Assembly (NCBI GenBank): GCA_946482115.1
Contig: CAMLQP010000092.1
Coordinates: 1-9,688, forward strand
From: an uncultured Comamonadaceae bacterium
GTDB lineage: Bacteria; Pseudomonadota; Gammaproteobacteria; Burkholderiales; Burkholderiaceae
DNA: 9,688 nt
Reading direction: 5' to 3'
The translations under genes were made by a program, and so were the position numbers. Positions 1 through 7,052 of the stretch are shown here, in pieces; within the stretch, counting starts at the first letter, position 1, and every line of letters starts with the position of its first letter. The notes under the pieces were generated by a model that was not told the DNA's origin, made no database searches, and was given only the letters and a program-made list of their open reading frames with translations.

Positions 1-303
1 ACCATGCTGCGCGAAACCGCCCGCGTCGGCCGCATCGGCATCGTCAGCTTCCCCAACTTCGCCCACTGGCCCCACCGCCTGAGCGTGCTCACCGGCCGCA
101 TGCCCGTGACCAAACGCCTGCCCTACCAGTGGTACGACACCCCCAACATCCGCGTCGGCACCCATGCCGACTTCGAAGTCCTGGCCCAGCGCAACGGCCT
201 CACCATCGAAGACAGCTTCGGCCTGCACGAAGGCCAGGTGGTGCGGCTGATGCCCAACCTGATGGCCAGCACGGCGGTGTTCAAGTTCTCGAATGGGCGC
301 TGA
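1..303 (+). CDS. metW: MetW, methionine biosynthesis protein, C-terminal part (5' end outside window)
   Basis: The frame is open from the first base and ends with TGA at 301-303, giving about the last 100 residues of a protein usually near 200 residues. The visible part has the typical MetW stretch GIVSFPNFAHW, then LTGRMPVTK, then LPYQWYDTPNIR, and a C-terminus with LHEGQVVRLMPNLMA. MetW is a class I SAM-methyltransferase-like protein that in proteobacteria works with the homoserine acyltransferase MetX in methionine synthesis and is normally encoded just after metX; that partner would lie to the left, outside the window. The N-terminal SAM-binding motifs are not visible here. No clear terminator follows the stop. 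The call rests on recognition of the family sequence and is fairly secure. Confidence 0.9.
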   Translation, partial: TMLRETARVGRIGIVSFPNFAHWPHRLSVLTGRMPVTKRLPYQWYDTPNIRVGTHADFEVLAQRNGLTIEDSFGLHEGQVVRLMPNLMASTAVFKFSNGR

Positions 304-327
304 ATTTCGCCCCCGCGGCGTCGGACT

Positions 328-340
328 GACAAAATTTGTC
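328..340. promoter_or_regulatory. Perfect inverted repeat upstream of pilA, possible regulator site
   Basis: Arms GACAAA and TTTGTC are perfect inverted repeats around one central A. The repeat lies 25 bases after the metW stop and about 125 bases before the predicted pilA transcription start. A second TTGTC occurs at 370-374, about 90 bases before that start. In Pseudomonas aeruginosa the response regulator PilR binds TGTC-type elements roughly 80-120 bases upstream of pilA, so these two elements are candidate PilR sites. That assignment is inference from spacing and motif; the dyad could instead be part of the metW 3' end. Confidence 0.4.
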
Positions 341-436
341 GCCCCGCACGCGCCAAGAAACGTCACATATTGTCAACATTCGGTCAAAACAGGCCCAAAT
401 TTCGCGAATTAGGGGGTTTTCCGGGGTCTTTTTTGC

Positions 437-452
437 TGGCATGCTTGCTGCT
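437..452 (+). promoter_or_regulatory. Sigma-54 (RpoN) promoter of pilA
   Basis: The sequence TGGCATGCTTGCTGCT matches the -24/-12 consensus TGGCACG-N4-TTGCW closely. The invariant GG (438-439) and GC (450-451) have the required ten-base offset. Transcription should begin near 463, about 30 bases before the pilA start codon. Sigma-54 control with the PilS/PilR two-component system is the known arrangement for type IVa major pilins, so the site fits the downstream gene well. The region upstream (361-420) is noticeably AT-richer than the rest of the window, as is common for enhancer-dependent promoters. Confidence 0.85.
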
Positions 453-493
453 GGTGGTGTACCCCGCCCATAACCCTCTTTAGGAGCTGAACC

Positions 494-922
494 ATGAAAC
501 GAGCCGTCCAACAAGGCTTTACGCTGATCGAACTGATGATCGTGGTCGCGATCATCGGTATTCTGGCCGCCGTCGCGCTGCCGGCTTACCAGGACTACAC
601 CGTGCGTGCCAAGGTGTCGGAAATCATTCTGGCTGGCTCGTCGGCCAAGACCGCGGTTGCCGAATCGGCGCAAGTCAACAGCGCCATGCCGACTGCGGCC
701 AGTTTGACCGTTGACTCCCAAACCTCCACTTACGTCACGTCGGTGGTCTATTCTCAAACCAATACCTCGGTGGGCGTGATTACCGTCACTGCCAGTGCTA
801 CGGAGCCCAAAATCTCTGGCCAGACCATCATATTTACCGGCACTCTGCAAGGCAATGGCCAAGTCACCTGGGTTTGCGGCGGAACTATTCAGGACAAATA
901 CCGCCCCGCCAGCTGCAAGTAA
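494..922 (+). CDS. pilA: Type IV pilin (PilA-type major pilin)
   Basis: Structural subunit of a type IVa pilus, made as a 142-residue prepilin. It has a short leader MKRAVQQG, then the prepilin peptidase (PilD) cleavage site before F9, followed by FTLIEL with the conserved Glu at position 5 of the mature chain. A long hydrophobic helix (residues 9-35) anchors it in the inner membrane and later packs in the fibre core. Near the C-terminus C128 and C141 bracket a 12-residue loop, the classic disulfide-bonded D-region. The middle (about 58-92) is rich in Ser, Thr and Ala and offers possible O-glycosylation sites, fitting the transferase gene next door. ATG 494 is preceded by AGGAG at 482-486. 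Base composition is low for the window: a hand count gives 94 G/C of 180 bases (52%) over 721-900. The sigma-54 promoter and terminator suggest a mainly monocistronic, abundant transcript. Confidence 0.95.
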   Translation: MKRAVQQGFTLIELMIVVAIIGILAAVALPAYQDYTVRAKVSEIILAGSSAKTAVAESAQVNSAMPTAASLTVDSQTSTYVTSVVYSQTNTSVGVITVTASATEPKISGQTIIFTGTLQGNGQVTWVCGGTIQDKYRPASCK

Positions 923-936
923 TCTGCCTTGCCAGG

Positions 937-969
937 AAAAGGCCTCCTTCGGGAGGCTTTTCTTTTTTT
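937..969 (+). terminator. Rho-independent terminator after pilA
   Basis: GCCTCC (942-947), a TTCG tetraloop (948-951) and GGAGGC (952-957) form a stable hairpin. It can be extended by a G-U pair and A-U pairs using the AAA before and the TTT after. A T-rich tail runs to 969, including seven T in a row at 963-969. It lies 15 bases after the pilA stop and ends only 17 bases before the proposed start of the next gene, so expression of that gene needs readthrough or a promoter inside pilA. Confidence 0.9.
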
Positions 970-986
970 CGCCGAGAAACATCCCC

Positions 987-2699
987 GTGAACACACCCGT
1001 CCGACCTTCATCCATTCGCATTACGCCTTCCTTGTGGCTCGGACTGTGGGCTGTGACACTGTCTTTCGGTTGGCTGCTCCCCAACCGCATGCCGCCCTGG
1101 GGCGCCTTTCATCAAGACGCCTGGATCGCTTTCGGCATGCTGCTCGTGGCGCTGGTGGTGTGCCTGCGGGGAAGTGTTGCCCCGACGCCTTGGACCTCCC
1201 CCGTCCTGGTTTGCCTGGCCTTGGTCGCCGTCCCTTGGCTCCAGTACCTGGCCGGGCAGGTCGTGTTCGCGGGCACCGCCTGGCTACCCAGCCTCTATCT
1301 GTTGGGCCTGGCCTTGGTCCTGCGAATCGGAGCCGTCTGGGAAACCACCGCGCCGGGCCAACCCGCCAGCACATTGTTCGGTGCCATCGTGTTCGCGGCT
1401 CTTGTATCCACCGGATTAGCGCTCGCGCAGTGGATGGGCCTGGATCTGGATTACTGGGCCCTTGAAACCGGGGGTGCCCGGCCCTATGCCAACTTGGGGC
1501 AGCCCAATCAGTTGGGTACTTTCCTGTGCTGGGGCCTGATAGGGCTGAGCTGGTTGTGGGCCAAACGCCGCATCAGCGTCGGCACATGGACGTTCGCGGG
1601 TGCCTATGTCCTTTTTGGCATCGCATTGACCAGCTCGCGCACCTCCTGGCTTATCGTGGCCATGCTGACGATCCTGCTCATCTACTGGCGGCGGCACTTC
1701 CCTCGCTGGCAATTGCTGAGCGGCGGCGCCCTATTGCTCGCAACATTCGTCATCAGCAATTTGGCCATCCCCGAGCTCGCCTCCGCCATCCAGATGCCGA
1801 CCGTAGGGGGTGTCGACCCGCAGGCGGTGAAGGCGCGGATGCTCGCTGACCTTCGCCCGACGATCTGGGCGGCCTACATCGACGCCGCCCTGCACAGTCC
1901 CTGGTGGGGGTTCGGCTGGACACAGGCCAGCATAGGGCAGATGACCGTGCTGCTCGACCACCCCGAGCTGCGCGTCCTGTCCTCCCACTCGCACAACCAG
2001 TTCCTGGATCTGGTGCTCTGGATGGGCATTCCACTGGGCCTCGCAACAAGCGCATTTGTCATCTGGCGCTTCTGGCGGCTTTTCGTTTCCGCGAAGACCG
2101 TTGACCAATCGATGCTGTTCTGTCTGCTCATGGCGCCGGCCATTCACGCCATGCTGGAACTTCCGCTGCAATATGCCTACATGCTGCTGCCCGCTGGCCT
2201 GGCGTGGGGCATTCTGGAAGCCCATCAGCCGGGTTGGACCTTCCATCGCGTCGGGCGGGGCGCTCATCTCGGCTTGTGGAGCATCAGCGCGCTGCTGACC
2301 GTTCTCCTGGTCAGGGACTACCTCAACGTGCAAAGCAGCTACCAGTGGCTACGCTATGAATGGGCCCGACTGGCCACACAGAAATCCGCCCCAGTCCCCA
2401 AGGTTCTGATGCTCACCCAATGGTCTGAATTTGTGAAATTGAGTCACCGGGAGATGAGGGTTCCGGCCACCCCGGACGAATTCAAACGCATCGAAAATCT
2501 GGCCCACGTCTTCCCCAGTCCAGGTTTCCTGATGAAGCTCGCAGCCGTGCAGGCCTTGAACGACCAACCGGATGCCGCGCGGCAATCCATTGCGCTCGCT
2601 TGTCAACTGAATGACGAGAGCCAATGTCAAGCAATCCGTCATGTGTGGCACCTGGAAGCCCAGCACGAGCCGGCTTTTGCCCGCGTCCAATGGGATTGA
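987..2699 (+). CDS. pglL: PglL/PilO-type protein O-oligosaccharyltransferase (Wzy_C-family membrane enzyme)
   Basis: A 570-residue polytopic membrane protein with roughly ten to twelve hydrophobic spans between residues 13 and 443 and a soluble tail (about 445-570) like the Wzy_C_2 region. Recognisable family features are the PYANLGQPNQLGTFL stretch (about 167-180), SSR near 216-218, and SHSHNQFLDL (333-342) before the conserved WMG. The His in this motif corresponds to the region essential for catalysis in Neisseria PglL and in O-antigen ligases. ELPL (391-394) is also typical. These enzymes move a lipid-linked glycan onto Ser/Thr of periplasmic proteins, especially pilin, and the gene directly follows pilA. 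I chose GTG 987 because the frame upstream runs through pilA and its terminator; the ribosome binding site is weak. An O-antigen ligase or polymerase is the alternative, but the length, QPNQ motif and pilin neighbour favour pilin glycosylation. The 3' part is low in GC (about 48% over 2401-2460). Confidence 0.82.
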   Translation: MNTPVRPSSIRITPSLWLGLWAVTLSFGWLLPNRMPPWGAFHQDAWIAFGMLLVALVVCLRGSVAPTPWTSPVLVCLALVAVPWLQYLAGQVVFAGTAWLPSLYLLGLALVLRIGAVWETTAPGQPASTLFGAIVFAALVSTGLALAQWMGLDLDYWALETGGARPYANLGQPNQLGTFLCWGLIGLSWLWAKRRISVGTWTFAGAYVLFGIALTSSRTSWLIVAMLTILLIYWRRHFPRWQLLSGGALLLATFVISNLAIPELASAIQMPTVGGVDPQAVKARMLADLRPTIWAAYIDAALHSPWWGFGWTQASIGQMTVLLDHPELRVLSSHSHNQFLDLVLWMGIPLGLATSAFVIWRFWRLFVSAKTVDQSMLFCLLMAPAIHAMLELPLQYAYMLLPAGLAWGILEAHQPGWTFHRVGRGAHLGLWSISALLTVLLVRDYLNVQSSYQWLRYEWARLATQKSAPVPKVLMLTQWSEFVKLSHREMRVPATPDEFKRIENLAHVFPSPGFLMKLAAVQALNDQPDAARQSIALACQLNDESQCQAIRHVWHLEAQHEPAFARVQWD

Positions 2700-2771
2700 C
2701 ACCTGACGGCTCCGAATCCGGGCTGCATATCGACCGATCCAAGCGAGAATTCGTGATTTAACGGAGCATCC

Positions 2772-3623
2772 ATGACCACCATCCAAACCATCGGCATCAT
2801 CGGCGCCGGCACCATGGGCAACGGCATCGCGCAGGCCTGCGCGGTCAGCGGCATCCGTGTCGTCATGGTCGACATCAGCGAAGCGGCGGTGCAAAAGGGC
2901 ATCGCCACCGTGGCGGGCAGCCTGGAGCGCCTGATCAAGAAGGACAAGCTGACCGCCGCCCAGCGCGACGCGGCGCTGGCCCTCATCCAGGGCAGCACCA
3001 GTTACGACGACCTCAAGGGTGCGCAGCTCGTCATCGAGGCCGCCACCGAGAACCAGGCGCTCAAGGTCAAGATCCTGCAGCAGCTGGACGGCCTGCTGGC
3101 GCCCGAGGTGGTCATCGCCACCAACACCAGCTCCATCTCCATCACGCAGCTGGCCGCCGCCACGCAGCGCGCCGACCGTTTCATCGGCATGCATTTCTTC
3201 AACCCGGTGCCCATGATGGCGCTGGTGGAGATCATCCGCGGCCTGCAGACCAGCGATGCCACGCACGACGCGGTGAAGGCGCTGGCCGAGGCGCTGGGCA
3301 AGACCCCCATCACGGTGAAGAACGCGCCGGGCTTCGTCGTCAACCGCATCCTGGTGCCGATGATCAACGAGGCCTTCTTCGTGCTGGCCGACGGCCTGGC
3401 GACGCCGGAGGACATCGACGCCGGCATGAAGCTGGGCTGCAACCAGCCGATCGGGCCATTGGCGCTGGCCGACATGATCGGGCTGGACGTGTGCCTGGCG
3501 GTGATGGAGGTCTACCTCAAGGAATTCGGTGACAGCAAGTACCGCCCCTGCCCGCTGCTGAAGGAAATGGTGGCCGCCGGCTACCTGGGCCGCAAGACCG
3601 GGCGCGGCGTCTACACCTACTGA
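2772..3623 (+). CDS. hbd: 3-hydroxybutyryl-CoA dehydrogenase
   Basis: A 283-residue cytosolic enzyme that interconverts 3-hydroxyacyl-CoA (typically 3-hydroxybutyryl-CoA) and acetoacetyl-CoA with NAD(P)H, in fatty acid or polyhydroxybutyrate metabolism. The N-terminal Rossmann fold shows GAGTMG (11-16), with D34 at the end of the second strand. Catalytic residues known from 3-hydroxyacyl-CoA dehydrogenases appear at the expected spacings: S120, H141 (in GMHFFNPVPMM), E153 and N191. The C-terminal helical domain contains NQPIGPLALADMIGLD and ends GRKTGRGVYTY, the usual family end. Length is normal for the single-domain enzyme. ATG 2772 has GGAG at 2763-2766. It lies 72 bases after the transferase gene, so cotranscription is possible, but the much higher GC suggests a separate core gene. 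It may instead act as the PaaH enzyme of phenylacetate breakdown; context does not decide. Confidence 0.93.
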   Translation: MTTIQTIGIIGAGTMGNGIAQACAVSGIRVVMVDISEAAVQKGIATVAGSLERLIKKDKLTAAQRDAALALIQGSTSYDDLKGAQLVIEAATENQALKVKILQQLDGLLAPEVVIATNTSSISITQLAAATQRADRFIGMHFFNPVPMMALVEIIRGLQTSDATHDAVKALAEALGKTPITVKNAPGFVVNRILVPMINEAFFVLADGLATPEDIDAGMKLGCNQPIGPLALADMIGLDVCLAVMEVYLKEFGDSKYRPCPLLKEMVAAGYLGRKTGRGVYTY

Positions 3624-4852
3624 GGCAGCGCCAGCAGCAGCGCCGCGCACAGGGCGGTGTGCAGCCACAGCCCGGGCGCCAGCCACGCGGCATAGCGGGC
3701 GCCGCCGCTGAGCCCGGCGTTGACGGTCTTGCTGAGCGCGTGGACGGCCAGCATCAGCACCAGCGTGACCCGCGCGGACAGCGGCGGCGGCGCGGCCTGC
3801 GCCGCCATGAGGGCCGAGGCGGTGGCGTGCAGCTCGAAGGCGGACGCGAGCACCGCCGCCGTGCGCGCGCCCTGCGTGCCCAGCCACAGGTCCACCGCGT
3901 GGATCAGCGCCTGCAGGCCGGCCAGCAGCAGGGCCATCACCAGCGCCTGCCGCAGGCTGAACACGCGGCCGTCGTCGGAAGCGTCGGGCGCGCCGGTGGC
4001 GCCATCGGGCGCAAGGGCGCGCAGCAGCCACCCCCCCCCCAGCCCCGCCAGCGCCGCCCCCGCCAGCACGGGCACCCCCAACGCGGCGGCCCAGCCCGGC
4101 TGCACCGCCAGCGCGATCAGTGGCAGCTGCGCCAGGGTGGCCACGCACGACAGCAGCGCGGCGCCAGCCCCGGCGCGCGCGGACAGGCGCCCGTCGCGCA
4201 CGGCCAGCCCCTGCGCCGCCACGGTGGCGGTGCTGGAGACGAAACCCGAGGCGAGCGCCGACAAGGCCACGGCATGGCGCGCGGCCAGCAGGCGGCGGCT
4301 GACGTGGGCCAGCGCCTGCAGGAACAGCAGCAGCACCAGCAGCTGCGACACCACGCGGGGGTTGAGCACCGGCCCCCACAGCGCGCGGTCGGGCATCAGC
4401 GGGATGACGATCAGCGCCAGCGCCACCAGCAGGAGCCCGTCGCGCACCTCGTGGGGCCGCAGCCACTGGGTCACGAAACGGTGCATGGGCTGGCGGGCCG
4501 CGAGCACCACCGTGAGCCCCACCGCCAGGGCGGCGGCCAGGGCCACGTCCCGCGTGCACAGCACGCCGATCAGGTAGGTCAGGAACAGGGCCACCTCGGT
4601 GGTGACGCCAGGGTCGTCAGCCGTGCTGCGCAGGTAGGCGACGACGCCCAGGGCCGCGACCGCGAGGCCGCCGAGTGCGACCAGTGCGTCCAGGCCGGTG
4701 AGCGGCGCGGCCGCCCCGGTCACGCACACCAGCGAGAAGGTGCGCACGCCCGCCAGGGCCCGGCCGGCGCCCGTGCCCTTGCGGCGCTCACGCTCGATGC
4801 CGATCAGCAGGCCGCAGCCCAGCGCGGCCACCAGGGGAACGGTGGCGTCCAC
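3617..4852 (-). CDS. MgtC/SapB family membrane protein with DUF4010 domain
   Basis: About 411 residues from GTG 4852, almost entirely hydrophobic with roughly ten to twelve predicted spans. The N-terminal 130 residues look like the MgtC/SapB domain: GLLIGIERERR (about 14-24), then GVRTFSL. The remainder resembles DUF4010, with SGFVSSTATVAAQ as its clearest signature. The biochemical role of this family is not established, so no substrate is assigned. The start is placed at GTG 4852, two bases after the moaC stop, because an upstream ATG at 4942 would overlap moaC by 88 bases and add non-family residues. A CTG at 4858 overlapping the moaC stop is a less likely alternative. No good Shine-Dalgarno is visible, so translational coupling to moaC is likely. 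The coding strand has ten consecutive G at 4040-4031 (near residue 271). The 3' end overlaps the convergent dehydrogenase gene by 7 bases. Confidence 0.8.
   Translation of the reverse strand: MDATVPLVAALGCGLLIGIERERRKGTGAGRALAGVRTFSLVCVTGAAAPLTGLDALVALGGLAVAALGVVAYLRSTADDPGVTTEVALFLTYLIGVLCTRDVALAAALAVGLTVVLAARQPMHRFVTQWLRPHEVRDGLLLVALALIVIPLMPDRALWGPVLNPRVVSQLLVLLLFLQALAHVSRRLLAARHAVALSALASGFVSSTATVAAQGLAVRDGRLSARAGAGAALLSCVATLAQLPLIALAVQPGWAAALGVPVLAGAALAGLGGGWLLRALAPDGATGAPDASDDGRVFSLRQALVMALLLAGLQALIHAVDLWLGTQGARTAAVLASAFELHATASALMAAQAAPPPLSARVTLVLMLAVHALSKTVNAGLSGGARYAAWLAPGLWLHTALCAALLLALPQ
4031..4040. repeat. Mononucleotide tract (C10 on +, G10 in the coding strand)
   Basis: Ten C in a row on the plus strand, read as ten G by the minus-strand DUF4010 gene, where it encodes part of LGGGW. 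It is the longest single-base run I noticed in the window. A gain or loss of one base would shift the frame about two thirds of the way through the protein. Such tracts are prone to slipped-strand errors in cells and also to sequencing errors. Confidence 0.9.
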
Positions 4853-4854
4853 GT

Positions 4855-5340
4855 TCAGCGCACGTAGGAGCCCGACTTGCCGCCGTGTTTCTCCATCAGC
4901 TTCACGTCGCTGATGACCATGCCGCGGTCGGCGGCCTTGCACATGTCATAAATCGTGAGCAGCGCCACCTGCACGGCGGTCAGGGCTTCCATCTCCACCC
5001 CGGTCGCGCCCACGGTCTCGGCGGTGGCGGTGCAGCGCACCGCGCTCTCGGCCTCCAGCAGGTCGAAATCGACCGCCACGCGCGTGAGCGCGATGGGGTG
5101 GCACAGGGGGATGAGGTCGCTGGTCTTCTTGGCGCCCTGTATGCCGGCGATGCGCGCGATGCCGAGCACGTCGCCCTTCCTGGCGCTGCCGCTGGCGATG
5201 AGCGCCAGCGTGGCGGGCAGCATGCGGATGCAGCCCTGCGCCACGGCCACGCGGTGGGTGGCGGGCTTGGCGCCGACATCCACCATGTGGGCCTGGCCCT
5301 GGGCGTCGAAATGGGTCAGTGGTGACGGGGGCTGGCTCAT
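4855..5340 (-). CDS. moaC: MoaC, cyclic pyranopterin monophosphate synthase
   Basis: Second step of molybdenum cofactor synthesis in the cytosol: converts the 3',8-cyclo-GTP product of MoaA into cyclic pyranopterin monophosphate. The protein is 161 residues, the same as E. coli MoaC. Clear family blocks are [20 protein letters not shown] (54-73), DLIPLCHPI (75-83), and [19 protein letters not shown] (108-126) followed by YDMCKA. Residues matching the known active site are K55, H81, D132 and K135. The C-terminus [11 protein letters not shown] is typical. The start ATG 5340 has a modest AAAGG about 12 bases upstream. It heads a minus-strand pair with the DUF4010 gene only 2 bases downstream and is divergent from the M48 protease gene, with a 42-base gap that must hold both start signals. 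Confidence 0.97.
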   Translation of the reverse strand: MSQPPSPLTHFDAQGQAHMVDVGAKPATHRVAVAQGCIRMLPATLALIASGSARKGDVLGIARIAGIQGAKKTSDLIPLCHPIALTRVAVDFDLLEAESAVRCTATAETVGATGVEMEALTAVQVALLTIYDMCKAADRGMVISDVKLMEKHGGKSGSYVR

Positions 5341-5382
5341 GGCTTTGCGAAACCTTTACGCGGACAGGGCATCATACGGGCC

Positions 5383-6978
5383 ATGCGCATTGTTCCCACC
5401 GGCCGGCTCCGCAGCCGGCTCATGGTTTCGGCGCTGGCGGTTTCGCTCACGCTGGGCGTGCTGCCGGCCCCCCGAACGGCCCTCGCGGCCGGCCCCTCCG
5501 GCCTGCCCCACCTGGGCGACGGCAACGAACTGTCGTTGTCGGCCGAGCGACGGCTGGGTGACCGCATCGCGCGGGCCATCTACCGCGACCCGGACTACCT
5601 CGACGACCCGATCCTGACCGACTACCTGCAGGCGTTGTGGCAGCCCCTGCTGGCCGCCGCTCAGAAGCGGGGCGAGGTGCCACCCGAACTGTCCGAGCGC
5701 TTCGCCTGGCAGCTGATGGTCTCGCGCGACCGCACGGTCAACGCCTTCGCGCTGCCGGGTGGCTACCTCGGCGTCCACCTCGGGCTGGTGGCCAGCACCC
5801 AGTCGGCCGGCGAGCTGGCCTCGGTGCTGGCCCACGAGCTGAGCCACGTGTCGCAGCGCCACATCGCCCGCATGATCGGCCAGCAGAAACAGCAGGCGCC
5901 CTGGGTGCTGGCGGCCATGATCCTGGGCGCACTGGCTGCGGGCGCCTCCAAGAACGGCGACATCGCTGGCGCCGCCATGGCCGGCGGCCAGGCCCTGGCC
6001 GCGCAGCAGCAGCTCAATTTCTCGCGTGACATGGAGCGCGAGGCCGACCGCATCGGCTTCAGCGTGCTGACCGACGCCGGCTTCGACGGTGCCGCGTTCG
6101 GCAGCATGTTCGAGCGCCTGCAGCAGGCCTCCCGGCTCAACGACGACGGCTCCTTTCCCTACCTGCGCAGCCACCCGCTGACCACCGAACGCCTGGCCGA
6201 CATGCGCGCGCGCCTGCCGCTGGGCGCGCCGACAGCGGCCGTCGGCGCGCAGGGCCCCTCCGCGCTCGCGCACGCGCTGGTGGCCGCGCGGGCCCGCGTG
6301 CTGGGCGAAACCGACATCGGCCGCCTGCGCGCTCTGGTGCAGACCAGCCGCTCGCGCGACGGCCTGGCCGGCCCGCACGCCTTGCCCGCCCGCCTCTACG
6401 CCGGGGCGCTGGCCGCCAGCCGCCTGCGCGATCCGGGCACCGCCACCGAACGGGCCGACGCCCTGGCCAGCCTGCTGCCGCGCGAGGACGCCATGGCCCA
6501 GTCCGTGCTCGAAGGGCTTTGCGTCGAGGTGCTGCTGGCCGCCGGCCCGCAGGCACGCGTGGCGGGCCAGACGCTGGACGACTGGTCCCAGCGCGCGCTG
6601 CAGCGCCGCAGCCGGGCCGGCCTGCTGCTGCGGGCGCAGGCGCTGCGCCTGCTGGACCAGCCGCAGGCCCTGGCGCAGGTGGCGCAGGCGCTGCAGGCCC
6701 GGGTGACGGAGCGCCCCGACGACGCCCAGGCCTGGCAGGCGCTGGCCAGCGTCAGCCAGATGCAGAACCAGCCGCTGCGCGCCATACGCGCCGAAGCCGA
6801 GGCCCAGGTGGCGCGGCTGGACTACCCGGGCGCGCTCGACCGGCTCCGGGCGGCGCAGAACCTGACGCGCGGCAGCGCCCGCACCGACCACATCGAAGCC
6901 TCCATCGTCGACGCGCGGCTGCGCGAGGTGGAACGGCTGCTGCGCGAGACCGAGCGCCAGGAGCGCGAAGACCGCTGA
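5383..6978 (+). CDS. M48 family zinc metalloprotease, BepA/YfgC-like, exported
   Basis: A 531-residue periplasmic protease. The N-terminus is a signal peptide: basic MRIVPTGRLRSR, a hydrophobic core (about 13-28), then a likely cleavage after ALA near residues 33-36. The catalytic domain (about 45-275) contains the zinc motif HELSH (151-155). The third ligand is E218 in the ExxxD motif ERE-AD, and RSHP (262-265) carries a His at the position of the regulatory His-246 of E. coli BepA. A Gly/Ala-rich segment (about 173-205) between HELSH and the third ligand is common in this family. The C-terminal half (about 285-531) is Ala/Leu/Arg-rich and helical, consistent with degenerate TPR repeats as in BepA, which assists assembly and quality control of outer membrane proteins such as LptD. 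ATG 5383 lacks a clear Shine-Dalgarno. Cleavage targets cannot be read from sequence. Confidence 0.9.
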   Translation: MRIVPTGRLRSRLMVSALAVSLTLGVLPAPRTALAAGPSGLPHLGDGNELSLSAERRLGDRIARAIYRDPDYLDDPILTDYLQALWQPLLAAAQKRGEVPPELSERFAWQLMVSRDRTVNAFALPGGYLGVHLGLVASTQSAGELASVLAHELSHVSQRHIARMIGQQKQQAPWVLAAMILGALAAGASKNGDIAGAAMAGGQALAAQQQLNFSRDMEREADRIGFSVLTDAGFDGAAFGSMFERLQQASRLNDDGSFPYLRSHPLTTERLADMRARLPLGAPTAAVGAQGPSALAHALVAARARVLGETDIGRLRALVQTSRSRDGLAGPHALPARLYAGALAASRLRDPGTATERADALASLLPREDAMAQSVLEGLCVEVLLAAGPQARVAGQTLDDWSQRALQRRSRAGLLLRAQALRLLDQPQALAQVAQALQARVTERPDDAQAWQALASVSQMQNQPLRAIRAEAEAQVARLDYPGALDRLRAAQNLTRGSARTDHIEASIVDARLREVERLLRETERQEREDR

Positions 6979-7012
6979 CGGCGCAGGCCGATTCCCGACC
7001 ATTTGGTGGGCC

Positions 7013-7018
7013 TATACA
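7013..7018 (+). promoter_or_regulatory. Putative -10 element of the terC leader
   Basis: TATACA is one base away from the TATAAT consensus and lies about 40 bases upstream of the riboswitch closing stem, placing the transcript start near 7025. No convincing -35 box is present; TTCCCG at 6992-6997 with 15-base spacing is poor. The position between the protease stop and the aptamer makes it the best candidate for the leader promoter. Confidence 0.4.
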
Positions 7019-7052
7019 AGAAGCACCCCCGATAGCATGGGACAATCTGCGG

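Noticed and set aside
361..436. IHF binding site between the proposed PilR elements and the pilA promoter
   Set aside because: The region is AT-rich, but no stretch matches the IHF consensus well on either strand.
795..986. Upstream extension of the transferase gene to an ATG inside pilA
   Set aside because: The added 64 residues are a shadow of the pilin gene and run through its terminator hairpin; GTG 987 gives a normal family N-terminus.
2696..2731. TTGACA at 2696-2701 with CATATC downstream as a promoter for the dehydrogenase gene
   Set aside because: The spacing is about 24 bases, too long for a sigma-70 promoter, and TTGACA overlaps the stop codon of the transferase gene.
2349..4559. 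A 736-residue open frame on the minus strand across the transferase, dehydrogenase and DUF4010 genes
   Set aside because: Low-complexity Ala/Arg/Gly product that lies antisense to two recognised genes and in another frame of a third. High GC content makes stop codons rare in such shadow frames.
5356..7002. A 548-residue minus-strand open frame opposite the M48 protease gene
   Set aside because: The plus strand encodes an intact signal peptide and zinc protease motifs over the whole span; the antisense product resembles no family.
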